From NCBI RefSeq assembly GCF_000495855.1, contig NZ_AWGF01000004.1:186001-250000 (forward strand): 64,000 bases of DNA, given 5' to 3'. This document shows, piece after piece, positions 49,540 through 59,926 of the stretch. This DNA comes from Asticcacaulis sp. YBE204. GTDB lineage: Bacteria; Pseudomonadota; Alphaproteobacteria; Caulobacterales; Caulobacteraceae. The notes below the pieces were generated by a model, which saw only the letters and a program-made list of their open reading frames with translations, was not told the DNA's origin and did not search any database. How positions within the stretch are numbered: the stretch's first letter is position 1; each line of letters opens with the position of its first letter. A program made the position numbers and the translations under genes.

Positions 49540-50676
49540 CTAGTTCTTGATCGGGGCGACCGTCGGCTTGGTGCGCAGGGCCTGAGCGATCTGGTGGGCC
49601 TCGTCGCCCTTGATCGTCGTTTCCAGCGCCACGACCTTGGTCGCGGTGATGTCTTTGGCCGCGTCCTTGATCGTGTCCTTGGTAGCGGTGTCGGTGGTGG
49701 CCGGTGTATCCGAGGCCTGAACCTTTTCGACGGGCGCGTCGCGCTCGACCGGAGCGTCCGACGGGCGGACATTGTCGGCGCTCAGGGCCGTCGAACCGCG
49801 ACCGCGGAACTGATAGAAGACGTGGCTGCCGATGGTGGCGGTACGGTCCATACGCGGTGCCCAGTCGGGCGAGACGCTGAGGACGTGGAAGTGGGTCGAG
49901 CCGCCGACCGATTTCATGACATAGCCGTCCAGCGCGTCTTCGGCGACGCCACGGGCGCGCTTCCAGGCCCAGCCTTCGACGCGGTTGGCCATGATGCCGT
50001 TGCAGGTGAAGCTGAACTGGCATCCGGTACGCTTGACGGCACCCTGATAGACGACGTTGCAGATCGTCTTGGGGTAGCCCGGATGACGGACGCGGTTGAG
50101 AATGACCTGCGCCACGGCGCGTTGACCGGCGTCGGTTTCACCGCGCGCTTCGTAATAGACGGCCTGGGTCAGGCAATCGAGGTCCGAGGCCGAGCGGTTT
50201 TTCATCTCGAACGGCGTGACCGGATTGGCCTTGGCGAACGGATTATGGCGCATCAAACCGAGGTCGATACCGGCGCGGGCCACAGGCGCTTCGGCCGATT
50301 TGGCCTTGCGCGCTTCAACGGGCTTCATCAGCGAGGCAAACAGGCTGGAGCGCTGGGCGTCCTGACGGATGCGCATGGTCGCAACGGGCGAGGTGTAGGA
50401 TTCGTGGCGCATGACCAGCGCGATGGCGCGGCGGTCGAGGTCGTCCTGCGTGGCGGCGATACGTTGCGCACCGTTCAGGCTGCGGAAATGGTCGGCGCCG
50501 TAGGAATGGTCGTTGACGCTCAGCAGGCTTTGCGCCTGTTCGCGCAGTTGCGCATCGCGCGTCAGGCTGCCGCCGAGCCAGACGGCCCCGACGGCGGCGC
50601 CCAGCATCAGGCCCGAACCGCCGGCGGCGGTCAGAAGGCGCATCTGGCGGCGCGAAAGATTCAATGAAAGACCCAA
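49540..50676 (-). CDS. SleB/CwlJ-like cell wall hydrolase
   Basis: The chain is 378 residues if it starts at TTG 50676 (MGLSLNLSRRQMRLL, with GAGGACAAGA upstream); a TTG at 50727 adds 17 residues and cannot be ruled out. A signal anchor (AAGGSGLMLGAAVGAVWLG) is followed by a Hydrolase_2 domain: LDCLTQAVYYEARGETDAGQRAVAQVILNRVRHPGYP, TGCQFSFTCNG and STHFHV. This is the SleB/CwlJ fold first known in spore cortex lysis and now common in proteobacterial peptidoglycan enzymes. The C-terminal 90 residues (Asp/Thr/Lys-rich, TATKDTIKDAAKD) are low-complexity and may be a flexible tail. Confidence 0.88.
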   Translation of the reverse strand: MGLSLNLSRRQMRLLTAAGGSGLMLGAAVGAVWLGGSLTRDAQLREQAQSLLSVNDHSYGADHFRSLNGAQRIAATQDDLDRRAIALVMRHESYTSPVATMRIRQDAQRSSLFASLMKPVEARKAKSAEAPVARAGIDLGLMRHNPFAKANPVTPFEMKNRSASDLDCLTQAVYYEARGETDAGQRAVAQVILNRVRHPGYPKTICNVVYQGAVKRTGCQFSFTCNGIMANRVEGWAWKRARGVAEDALDGYVMKSVGGSTHFHVLSVSPDWAPRMDRTATIGSHVFYQFRGRGSTALSADNVRPSDAPVERDAPVEKVQASDTPATTDTATKDTIKDAAKDITATKVVALETTIKGDEAHQIAQALRTKPTVAPIKN

Positions 50677-50727
50677 GGGAGTCTTGTCCTCAGTGACGAG
50701 AGCGCTCGGCTCCCCGACAGAGTGCAA

Positions 50728-51200
50728 CGGGTGCGGAACACCCTGTGCGACGGCCCGTCTTATAGCGACAAATATGGCGAAAATGTGTTAAATGACGGTT
50801 AAGGTAAAAGTTCGGTTAGTTTATGGAGGGGTTTATCGGGGGTTTACTTAACGTCGCATCAATTCTGCATAAAGATAATTGCGGTTATATTTATCATTTT
50901 TGCCAAGTAAAATGTGTGATGATTGAACAGTTTTATCTTGGGCTATTCAAACGAGACGTCTGGCGTATATTTTGAATTACAATTTAGTCAAGCTTATTGA
51001 AGGGAAGGCCAAGTGCAGATTCGGGATCGCTGATGTATCGAACGTCGGTATGCGAAATCGGCATCGGCAAGGCACTGGATTCGCATGTGAATCGCCTGAT
51101 GGGGGAGTGTGCTGAAATCTTGCTGACGGATTCGGGCGTTTATGGGGTTTTTATGAAGGGGAGGGCATAAAAGGCCGATGCCGCCCCTTTTCTTTTTTTT
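50728..51200. other. AT-rich intergenic region, no gene seen
   Basis: The region between the divergent cell wall hydrolase and uvrB genes is AT-rich between about 50780 and 51000. It should hold both promoters. A LexA-type site (GTTC...GAAC or GAACN7GTTC) for SOS control of uvrB was looked for and not found in clear form. No RNA gene is visible. Confidence 0.45.
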
Positions 51201-53399
<2,199 letters not shown>

Positions 53400-53690
53400 G
53401 ATGCAAATGCCGATCATCTCAAAACTTAAGATGCGATGATTACCGGGGGACAGGAAAGTTAAGCTGTCGGACGACTGAGGCCTATTCGTCACGCCCCTGT
53501 TACGAAAATGTGCCAATTTGAGGCATCGCCCCTTACATTCCGCTGGATTTTTAGCGCAAATTGCCGCACCTTTATGGCCTGTCCTGTGCATAAGTCAGGC
53601 GTGGAAGCCCTGACTGTATCAAAGCGGATCGCCGTGCGTTTGCGGTAATCATTGGTCGTACGGGGCGCGTATATCGGTCGGGGTGGTTAT
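53400..53690. other. Intergenic region after uvrB, no gene seen
   Basis: The 291 bp between uvrB and the small gene at 53691 show no ORF, hairpin with U-tract, or RNA signature. GATGATTACCGGGGGAC near 53435 is the only GC-rich run. Confidence 0.45.
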
Positions 53691-54092
53691 ATGCGTAGAA
53701 CAAGATTGAATGTCGTGCCGCCGTCGTCGAAGGACGCGCAAACAGAGATGCCGACGCCGGCTATCGAAGGCATCGTCAACGAAGCGATCAATGTGGTGCC
53801 GGTCAATCTGCACCCGCATTCGCCGTTGCAAAATCTGGTCGATGCGACGACCAGCGCCCGCGAAAGCCGCACGCACCGCGTTCGCCGTCTTCAGGAAGAG
53901 GCAAAATCGCTGGCGCGCGAGCAGATTGCCGAGCTTGAAGTGCTTCTCGACGCCACGGCCAAGATGGCCAATGAGATCGCCGAAGGCGGTGAGGCCTACC
54001 CGGTCGGCGCCCGTGAACTGAGCCGCCGTCTGGCCGACGAATTGCCGCGCACCCTGCAAACCCTGCGCATCGTGACCAAAAAGTCGCTCTGA
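53691..54092 (+). CDS. Conserved hypothetical helical protein
   Basis: The protein is 133 residues from ATG 53691 (MRRTRLNVVPPSSKDAQTEM), with GGGGTGGTTAT upstream; a GTG-type start at 53652 is less likely. The C-terminal two thirds form long helices, for example RRLQEEAKSLAREQIAELEV and ELSRRLADELPRTLQTLRIV, probably a coiled coil. No signal peptide or membrane span. I do not recognise a family. Confidence 0.68.
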   Translation: MRRTRLNVVPPSSKDAQTEMPTPAIEGIVNEAINVVPVNLHPHSPLQNLVDATTSARESRTHRVRRLQEEAKSLAREQIAELEVLLDATAKMANEIAEGGEAYPVGARELSRRLADELPRTLQTLRIVTKKSL

Positions 54093-54200
54093 CGTCTGTC
54101 CCGATCAATTATCGACTCGCTTGTTGGGCGTTTTCCTCTACTATTTTTGCGTTGCCCACGTGTACGTAAGGGGCGACCAAAGCCGGTGAGGAAACGTCAG

Positions 54201-54818
54201 ATGCCCAGAAACCCTCTTAATCATCGTTGGTTTCTCTATGCCGCGCCTGTTGTCGCGGGCCTGTCGCTGCTGACCGCCTGCGGTAAAAAGGAAAAAGCGC
54301 CGGAGCCCGAAGCCACGCCTGCTGCTGCGGTGGTCGAAGCACCGCCCAAGCCTATGGACGTCCTGCCGCTGCGCAAACCTGGCCTGTGGGACATGACCAT
54401 GAGCGAAGAGGGTTCGGAGTCTCAGGCCCAGACCATGCAGATTTGCATCGATGCGGCGACGGAAAAGCAACTGGGGATTACCGGCACCGACCTGAACGGC
54501 GATCGTTGTCAGAAAAACACGGTCAGTCACCTTGAAGATGGCTCGTGGGGCATTCTGGCCGAGTGCAATATGGGTACCGGCGGGATGATGGAAATCTCGG
54601 GTAAGATCGTCGGCGACTATACCAGCAACTACACCATGACCCTGCGTTCGCAAACCACCGGTGCGGCCGTGCCGCACATGAACCGCGTGGTCAATATGAC
54701 GATCCTGTCGAAGCGTCTGGGGGCGTGCAAGGCCGAACAAAAGCCGGGTGACGTGATCCTGCCGGGGGATGTGACCTTCAACCTGTTCGATATGGCGGGG
54801 AAAGAGCCGGGGCAGTAG
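54201..54818 (+). CDS. DUF3617-like lipoprotein
   Basis: The protein is 205 residues from ATG 54201, with GTGAGGAAACGTCAG upstream. Its lipoprotein signal ends in LSLLTAC (lipobox Cys near 27). An acidic, Ala/Pro-rich linker (EPEATPAAAVVEAPPKP) precedes a domain with KPGLWDMTMSEEGSES, QICIDAATEKQLGI and NGDRCQKNTVSHLEDGSW, which matches the DUF3617 pattern (xPGxW, paired Cys). DUF3617 proteins are exported proteins of unknown function, common in Caulobacter and Sphingomonas. A family-1 repeat follows. Confidence 0.82.
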   Translation: MPRNPLNHRWFLYAAPVVAGLSLLTACGKKEKAPEPEATPAAAVVEAPPKPMDVLPLRKPGLWDMTMSEEGSESQAQTMQICIDAATEKQLGITGTDLNGDRCQKNTVSHLEDGSWGILAECNMGTGGMMEISGKIVGDYTSNYTMTLRSQTTGAAVPHMNRVVNMTILSKRLGACKAEQKPGDVILPGDVTFNLFDMAGKEPGQ

Positions 54819-54828
54819 TAGGTGCTTC

Positions 54829-54987
54829 AATACTCCCCCCACTTGTGGCGGAGATGTCACGAAGTGACAGTGGGGGGCCTTATTAAGAAATACGCCTAAG
54901 GTGTTTGCGGGACCTATGTAAGGCCCCCCACCTTCATTTTCGCTATCGCTCAAATGCCTCCTCCCCCGCGTGGCGGGGGAGTATTAA
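54829..54987. repeat. Family-1 palindromic intergenic repeat
   Basis: The ends are TACTCCCCCCACTTGTGGCGG and CTCCCCCGCGTGGCGGGGGAG. Inner arms AGTGGGGGGCCTTA and TAAGGCCCCCCAC (around 54868 and 54922) pair, and GTCACGAAGTGAC forms a hairpin near 54856. It lies between the convergent DUF3617 and DUF4870-like genes. Confidence 0.75.
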
Positions 54988-54992
54988 AAGGC

Positions 54993-55385
54993 TTAAACCA
55001 ACCAGCTTTTCGGGTGAGGATACGCACGCTTGTGGAAGATGTGGTTAAAGCCCACCGTGCAGCGACCGACGATCCACAGGAACAGTAGAAACGCCACGAT
55101 CAGGACAACGCTGCCCAGGACCATGCTATGCATGACCGGCGTTGGGAGCAGAAGCGCGATCGGTATGAAGACGGCGATGCCGATCCAGAACGTGCGCTTC
55201 TGAAATGCGTAATGCGACTTCAGCCAGTCGGGCGCATCGTCCTGAAACAGGTAGATCAGGGTTATGGCCAGCACGCCCGTGACGCCGCCGATCATCATGC
55301 AGAACAGTAGCAGATAGTTGATGACCGGCACGATACGCTTGTCACTGATTTTTTCGCGGGCCGGGGCGGGGGTGTTGGCGGTCAT
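54993..55385 (-). CDS. DUF4870-like small membrane protein
   Basis: The 130-residue protein has three predicted spans (about 22-48, 68-86 and 88-108) and the pattern NYLLLFCMMIGGVTGVLAI, LKSHYAFQKRTFWIGIAVF and VGRCTVGFNHIFHKRAYP, which is that of small DUF4870-type proteins of alphaproteobacteria. The function is unknown. It lies 10 bp after the DinB-type gene on the same strand and is the last gene of the queD-folB-dinB group. Confidence 0.82.
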   Translation of the reverse strand: MTANTPAPAREKISDKRIVPVINYLLLFCMMIGGVTGVLAITLIYLFQDDAPDWLKSHYAFQKRTFWIGIAVFIPIALLLPTPVMHSMVLGSVVLIVAFLLFLWIVGRCTVGFNHIFHKRAYPHPKSWLV

Positions 55386-55395
55386 CGTTTCCTGA

Positions 55396-55950
55396 TCAAG
55401 GTTCGGGGGTAAGTTCTGGCACCAGAAGGTGCACGTCCGTCACGCCTATATCAAGGCCCATCTGCGTGAAAAGCGTGGTGATCTGGCCACGGTGGTGAGT
55501 CTGATGATTGAAAACATGGCTCAGCGTCAGACCGAGCGCCTTGGTGTGGGTTTCGCCATTGGCGCGGCTATAGGTAAAGGCCGAGGCGATGTCCTCTTCA
55601 CTTAAGGAGTCGATATAGGCGATGATCAGTTCATCCAAAGCTCTGCGCGGGGCGGCGTAGGACTGAAAATCGTCATAGAGCACGTCGGTCAGGCCCGCGG
55701 GTTTCGGCAGGTCAAGCACCGGCAGCAGCAGATGGCCGCTGGCGTGTTTGGTCATCCGCGTCATCCAGATGATGTCGGCGACGATCAGGTGGTTGAGCGT
55801 GTTCCACACCGAACCGAAAAAGCTGCCGCGATCTTCGGTGAAATCGCGCTCCGGATGATCGGCCATCAGGGTCAGCATCTTGCCGTTCATCCACTGATTA
55901 TAGCGCGCCATCAGGGCCAGATGCGCCTTATAACCGAGGGGTTCCGTCAT
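55396..55950 (-). CDS. DinB family protein
   Basis: The 184-residue protein is a four-helix-bundle DinB-like member. Its metal-binding His residues lie in VWNTLNHLIVADIIWM and LTLSHVFNHQTHHRGQITTLF. The start MTEPLGYKAHLALMARYNQWMN is typical. The family includes metal-dependent thiol transferases and proteins of unknown role; DinB does not imply the DNA polymerase IV gene of E. coli. It overlaps folB by an ATGA junction and is therefore cotranscribed with it. Confidence 0.9.
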   Translation of the reverse strand: MTEPLGYKAHLALMARYNQWMNGKMLTLMADHPERDFTEDRGSFFGSVWNTLNHLIVADIIWMTRMTKHASGHLLLPVLDLPKPAGLTDVLYDDFQSYAAPRRALDELIIAYIDSLSEEDIASAFTYSRANGETHTKALGLTLSHVFNHQTHHRGQITTLFTQMGLDIGVTDVHLLVPELTPEP

Positions 55951-56300
55951 TTCGCGAAGACCACGACGCAGCCGGAACGGTCGGCGTCTTTCAACGCTTC
56001 GGGTTTGGAAATCCGAATGCGGACTTCGAGGGCCTGCGGCAGGTCCAGCACGGCGCGGGCGAGGTCTTCGGCGAGGGTTTCGACCAGCTTGATATGGCCG
56101 ACGGCGATAATCTCGCGCGCCAGATTACCCACCATCTCGTAGTTCAGCGTGTCTTTCAGGCCCTTGATCTCGTGCAGGCCGACGGTAATGTCGGCGTCGA
56201 TGATCAGAGGCTGGGTGCGGCCATGCTCATAGTCATAAATGCCGATGGCGGCCTCGACCTTCAGGCCCTCGACAAAGACGTGGCGGGATTTCAGGTACAT
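55947..56300 (-). CDS. folB: Dihydroneopterin aldolase family protein (FolB-like)
   Basis: The protein is 117 residues from ATG 56300 (MYLKSRHVFVEGLKVEAAIG); the longer frame to 56462 lies over queD and is rejected. It has GIYDYEHGRTQPLIIDADITV and KLVETLAEDLARAVLDLP, matching FolB (the catalytic Lys and Glu appear within IKLVETLAEDLA). It cleaves dihydroneopterin to 6-hydroxymethyl-dihydropterin in folate synthesis. It overlaps queD upstream (by 10 nt) and the DinB-like gene downstream, forming a tight pterin-linked operon. Confidence 0.93.
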   Translation of the reverse strand: MYLKSRHVFVEGLKVEAAIGIYDYEHGRTQPLIIDADITVGLHEIKGLKDTLNYEMVGNLAREIIAVGHIKLVETLAEDLARAVLDLPQALEVRIRISKPEALKDADRSGCVVVFAK

Positions 56301-56851
56301 GTGTCGCCCTTCGGTCGCGCCCATTGCTCCGGCGTCAGGAGGTCGTTGAGGCTCATATCGGGCCGATGGCACCACTCGGCCAGACGTGGCGCTCCGATCA
56401 GATCGTCCGGGGTGAGGATGACGCTGTTGGTCGGGGTTTCCTCGATTTCGAAGCGCACGCACTCGAAATCCGGCACGTGCGCGGTGAGGATGGCGTTGAG
56501 CTTGTAATAGAGCGCCAGCGCCACGGCTTCGGTCGTCGGGTCGCCGGAAATGATCAACAGACGCGGCAGGAGGTCCGGCTCGTGCGCGCGGAAAAAGCCG
56601 ATCATCGGGTCGTCGTGGCCGAGCTGAAACGCATGATCGAGCGCGTCATCGACGAAGCGGTGCCAGTCGCGTTTCAGCAGGTCGAAGCTTTGGGCATAGT
56701 TGGATTGCCCCCACTTCACGGTATCGGGGGACTTGGCTTTCAGCGTTACCCTGACGAATTCGTTATGGCCATGCGGGGTCGCGCACTTCGACGAACGGTC
56801 GGCGCGCAGGCGATGGGCCATAGAAAAACGACGGGTGAACTGGATTTGCAC
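56291..56851 (-). CDS. queD: 6-carboxytetrahydropterin synthase / PTPS family
   Basis: The 186-residue protein has the zinc ligands His13 (RRFSMAHRL), His27 and His29 (CATPHGHN), with the catalytic Cys23 one turn before, and the later Asp/His pair (ALDHAFQLGHDD) and Glu (FEIEETPTNSV). The family converts dihydroneopterin triphosphate to 6-carboxytetrahydropterin in queuosine biosynthesis. It is longer than E. coli QueD (about 120) because of an insert and C-terminal extension, as in other alphaproteobacteria. It overlaps folB. Confidence 0.93.
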   Translation of the reverse strand: MQIQFTRRFSMAHRLRADRSSKCATPHGHNEFVRVTLKAKSPDTVKWGQSNYAQSFDLLKRDWHRFVDDALDHAFQLGHDDPMIGFFRAHEPDLLPRLLIISGDPTTEAVALALYYKLNAILTAHVPDFECVRFEIEETPTNSVILTPDDLIGAPRLAEWCHRPDMSLNDLLTPEQWARPKGDTCT

Positions 56852-56945
56852 TGTGGAAGCCTTAAGGGATCAGGGCGCAGCTAAAAGCCTAAAAGGGCGC
56901 GGGAGTCAAATCACGCACTTTGGTGCAGGCTGAAATGAAGTAAGA

Positions 56946-57023
56946 TTAACCACGGAAGACACAGAAAGCACGGAAAGAGTTTCACGCTTCGACATCCGTG
57001 CTTTCTGTGTTTTCAGTGGTTAA
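56946..57023. repeat. Inverted repeat with CACAGAAAGCACGGA arms
   Basis: TTAACCAC, then GACACAGAAAGCACGGA on the left, and TCCGTGCTTTCTGTGTT, then GTGGTTAA on the right form a nearly perfect 30-bp dyad with a short loop. It sits between queD and trxB. Similar CCACnGAnnnACAGA repeats are scattered through many bacterial genomes. Confidence 0.7.
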
Positions 57024-57026
57024 AAT

Positions 57027-58013
57027 CTACCAAACGCCGATTTTCTCGTCCTGCTTATGGTGGTCTTCTTCGGCCAGCAGGCGGACGGCTTCGAGCGCCG
57101 CCATGCAGCCCATGCCGGCCGCGGTCACGGCCTGACGATAGACGTCGTCGGTCACATCGCCCGCGGCAAAGACGCCGCGAATGGCGGTTTTCGGTGTGCC
57201 GGGTTCGACCTTGAGATAGCCGCCCGAATTCGTCTCAAGCTGGCCCTGAAATAGTTGCGACGACGGCGCGTGGCCGATGGCGATGAACACGCCGTCGAGC
57301 GGCAGTTCGCGGGTCGCACCCGTATTGACGTTTTTCAGGCGCACGCCGGTGACACCCAGCCCACCGTATTCGTTGGTTTCGCCCAGCACTTCGTCGATGG
57401 CCGTATCCCAGATCGGCTCGATCTTCGGTTCGGCCAGCATCCGTTCGGCAAGGATTTTTTCCGAACGCACGCCGTCGCGGCGGTGGATAAGGTAGACCTT
57501 GGCGGCGAATTTGGTCAGGAACAGGGCCTCTTCGACCGCCGTATTGCCGCCGCCGACAACGGCCACGACCTTGTTACGGTAGAAGAACCCGTCGCAGGTC
57601 GCGCAGGCCGAGACGCCGAAGCCCTGATAGGTCTTTTCCGAGTCGAGGCCCAGCCACTTGGCCTGAGCGCCGGTCGAAATGATGACGGTTTCGGCCAGAT
57701 ATTGCTGGCCCGAGTCGGTTTCCAGCAGGAACGGACGGCGCGACAGATCGGCCTTGGTCACGATGTCGCTGATGACCTCGGTGCCCATGTGCTCGGCCTG
57801 TTCGCGCATCTGGTCCATCAGCCACGGGCCCTGGATCACTTCGGAAAAGCCGGGATAGTTCTCGACATCGGTGGTGATGGTCAGTTGCCCGCCCGTCTGA
57901 GGTCCGGTGAAGACCACCGGATTGAGCAGGCCGCGCGCCGCATAGATGGCGGCGGTCCAGCCGGCGGGGCCGGAACCGATGATGGCGCAACGAAGGGGAC
58001 GGGGCGTGGTCAT
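57027..58013 (-). CDS. trxB: Thioredoxin-disulfide reductase
   Basis: The protein is 328 residues from ATG 58013 (MTTPRPLRCAIIGSGPAGWTA). It has the FAD-binding GSGPAGWTAAIYAARGL, the redox-active CATCDGFFYRNK and the NADPH-binding VVGGGNTAVEEALFL, and ends with GVFAAGDVTDDVYRQAVTAAG. It passes electrons from NADPH to thioredoxin in the cytoplasm. The longer frame upstream of 58013 has no family similarity. Confidence 0.96.
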   Translation of the reverse strand: MTTPRPLRCAIIGSGPAGWTAAIYAARGLLNPVVFTGPQTGGQLTITTDVENYPGFSEVIQGPWLMDQMREQAEHMGTEVISDIVTKADLSRRPFLLETDSGQQYLAETVIISTGAQAKWLGLDSEKTYQGFGVSACATCDGFFYRNKVVAVVGGGNTAVEEALFLTKFAAKVYLIHRRDGVRSEKILAERMLAEPKIEPIWDTAIDEVLGETNEYGGLGVTGVRLKNVNTGATRELPLDGVFIAIGHAPSSQLFQGQLETNSGGYLKVEPGTPKTAIRGVFAAGDVTDDVYRQAVTAAGMGCMAALEAVRLLAEEDHHKQDEKIGVW

Positions 58014-58086
58014 GGTGGAGTCTCGAAAAACGGGGCGAGTCGCCCTTACAGATGTTGCCCTTAGATAATGAGCGCGCCGTCGCTTG

Positions 58087-59133
58087 TCACCCTTTTGCGA
58101 GGCGGTCCGGATGTTTTTCGGCATAAAGCGCGAGCACGGCCTCGGCGGCGCGGCGCGTTTCGTTGAGCGGCGCATATTTCCATTGCCGCAGTTCGCCCGA
58201 CCATGGTCGCGCGGCGCCATAATCCTGCAAACCCTGATGGAAGCGACCGAACTTGGCGGTGGACCCGCGCGCATCCATGGGCAGGATATTCACCGGCTTG
58301 CCTGTGGCGGCGGCCTCCGCAGCCATATTGACCGAGTCTTCTGTCACCATGAGGAAATCGGCGGCGTTGAGAAAGGCGAAATAGGGGTTCTCGCCCTTGC
58401 CGTCATAGAGGATGCCGGGCAGGTCTTTCAGCCCGTCCATCAGCACCCTACGCGCATCGTCGGGCGTGCGGCGCGAGACGCTGAGGAGCAGGGTGGCTTT
58501 CTTGCTTTTGACGGCGACGCGGATTTGTTGAACCAAGGCCTCGGCGCGTTCGGCGCTGATCGTGTGGCTCTTCGACTTGCCGCCGATCAGGACGGTCAGG
58601 AACGGACCGTCAAAGGCGGACAGGCGCTCCGCCCACGGCGTGGACTCGCGCTTGAGGCGTTCCGGCGTGACGCGGTGGGTCGAGCCCTGAATCGACAGGA
58701 CGTTGTCGCCCTTTACCTGATCGTGCAGGGGGGCGACGACCATGTCGAAGCGTTTAGAGGGTTCGCGCGGGTCTTGTAACTGAACGACCAGGGTATGACC
58801 ACCGCTGAGTTTTTTGACGCGCTTGGAGTGGGGCAGGGTGGCGCGACCGGCGGCGATCCAGATATCGGGCCACGGACGGCCCACCGGGTCTGAGTCGCGT
58901 TTCAGCATAAGGTGCGGAAGCAGCCTCAGCGCCGTCGGCCAGCGGTCGAACATGCGGCGGTAGCGAATATGACGCACCACAACGTGGGCCGGGGTCAGGT
59001 CGGCAATGGCTTCGGCGAGACCCAGCACCTGATTATGGATACCGGCGCGCCCGTCCGACACCGCCCAGACAACCAGTTGGTCGTGCCGGGGGATTTTCAG
59101 AGAGTCGTCGGTGGTTGCAGGAGGCGTTAACAC
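58087..59133 (-). CDS. Mitochondrial fission ELM1 family protein
   Basis: The protein is 348 residues from GTG 59133, with AAAGGTGCCATTGT upstream; a frame to 59211 runs into a repeat and is rejected. It shows the ELM1-like pattern VVWAVSDGRAGIHNQVLGLAEA, GRPWPDIWIAAGRATLPHS, VVQLQDPREPSKRFDMVVAP, VLIGGKSKSHTIS and MVTEDSVNMAAEAAATGKPV. ELM1 proteins are related to GT-B glycosyltransferases; in alphaproteobacteria the biological role is unknown despite the plant organelle name. It is separated from trxB by 73 bp. Confidence 0.85.
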   Translation of the reverse strand: MLTPPATTDDSLKIPRHDQLVVWAVSDGRAGIHNQVLGLAEAIADLTPAHVVVRHIRYRRMFDRWPTALRLLPHLMLKRDSDPVGRPWPDIWIAAGRATLPHSKRVKKLSGGHTLVVQLQDPREPSKRFDMVVAPLHDQVKGDNVLSIQGSTHRVTPERLKRESTPWAERLSAFDGPFLTVLIGGKSKSHTISAERAEALVQQIRVAVKSKKATLLLSVSRRTPDDARRVLMDGLKDLPGILYDGKGENPYFAFLNAADFLMVTEDSVNMAAEAAATGKPVNILPMDARGSTAKFGRFHQGLQDYGAARPWSGELRQWKYAPLNETRRAAEAVLALYAEKHPDRLAKG

Positions 59134-59162
59134 ACAATGGCACCTTTGGATGGGGCAATTAA

Positions 59163-59224
59163 GCGCCCCCACCACCATCGCGCTGCGCGCGACGGTCCCC
59201 CTCCCCAGCAAGCCGGGGAGGTAT
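59163..59224. repeat. Family-1 repeat, half copy
   Basis: It contains CGCCCCCACCACCATCGCGC and GACGGTCCCCCTCCCC, then AGCAAGCCGGGGAGG. Only one end of the full palindrome is present, with hairpin CCTCCCC...GGGGAGG absent on the left. It lies between greA and the ELM1-like gene. Confidence 0.6.
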
Positions 59225-59230
59225 GAAGGG

Positions 59231-59704
59231 TCAGATCCATTCGACCTTGAGGATTTCGTAGGCCTTGACGCCCGCCGGTGTGGTCACTTCGACCACGTCG
59301 CCGACTTCCTTGCCGATCATGGCGCGCGATAGCGGCGAGGTTAGCGAGATGCGGCCCGACTTGACGTCGGCTTCATGTTCGCCGACGACCTGATAGCGGC
59401 CTTCTTCCTCGGTGTCTTCATCGACCACGGTGACGGTCGCGCCGAACTTGATGTTCTGACCCGACAGTTTCGATACGTCGATCACCTGGGCGCGGCTGAT
59501 CTTATCCTCGATCTCGGCGATCTGGCCTTCGATCCAGCCCTGACGCTCCTTGGCGGCGTGGTATTCGGCGTTTTCCGACAGGTCGCCGTGCGAGCGCGCT
59601 TCGGCGATCGCGGCGATCACGGAGGGACGCTCGATCTGCTTCAAACGCTTCAGTTCATCGTCGAGGGCCTGATAGCCCGCGCCGGTCATCGGCACTTTTT
59701 CCAT
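59231..59704 (-). CDS. greA: Transcription elongation factor GreA
   Basis: The 157-residue protein is standard in length. The N-terminal coiled coil carries [17 protein letters not shown] and [20 protein letters not shown], with the acidic tip that stimulates RNA polymerase cleavage, followed by the C-terminal FKBP-like domain ([31 protein letters not shown]). It rescues arrested RNA polymerase. The start ATG 59704 gives [14 protein letters not shown], as usual. It is single on the minus strand between two repeats. Confidence 0.96.
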   Translation of the reverse strand: MEKVPMTGAGYQALDDELKRLKQIERPSVIAAIAEARSHGDLSENAEYHAAKERQGWIEGQIAEIEDKISRAQVIDVSKLSGQNIKFGATVTVVDEDTEEEGRYQVVGEHEADVKSGRISLTSPLSRAMIGKEVGDVVEVTTPAGVKAYEILKVEWI

Positions 59705-59926
59705 GTGCGATTATTTCTTACGTGCGCCCTGAGTGAAGACAAAAAAATCAACGGCGGTCGAGGGTGCCTGCGACCGGTTGATGAAAGATAGATACGGTTT
59801 TTCCCCGACGCAAGATGGCTTCGCATGTAATCATGCAACCTTCCGTAACGTTCGGGGGGCGTCTTATATCCCGTTTCGTGCACGGATTAAACCCCCTATT
59901 TCAAGGGCATGTCCGGACGGCTGCCG

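Noticed and set aside
50728-51200. LexA box upstream of uvrB
   Set aside because: No clear GTTC-N7-GTTC or GAAC-N7-GTTC match was found by eye.
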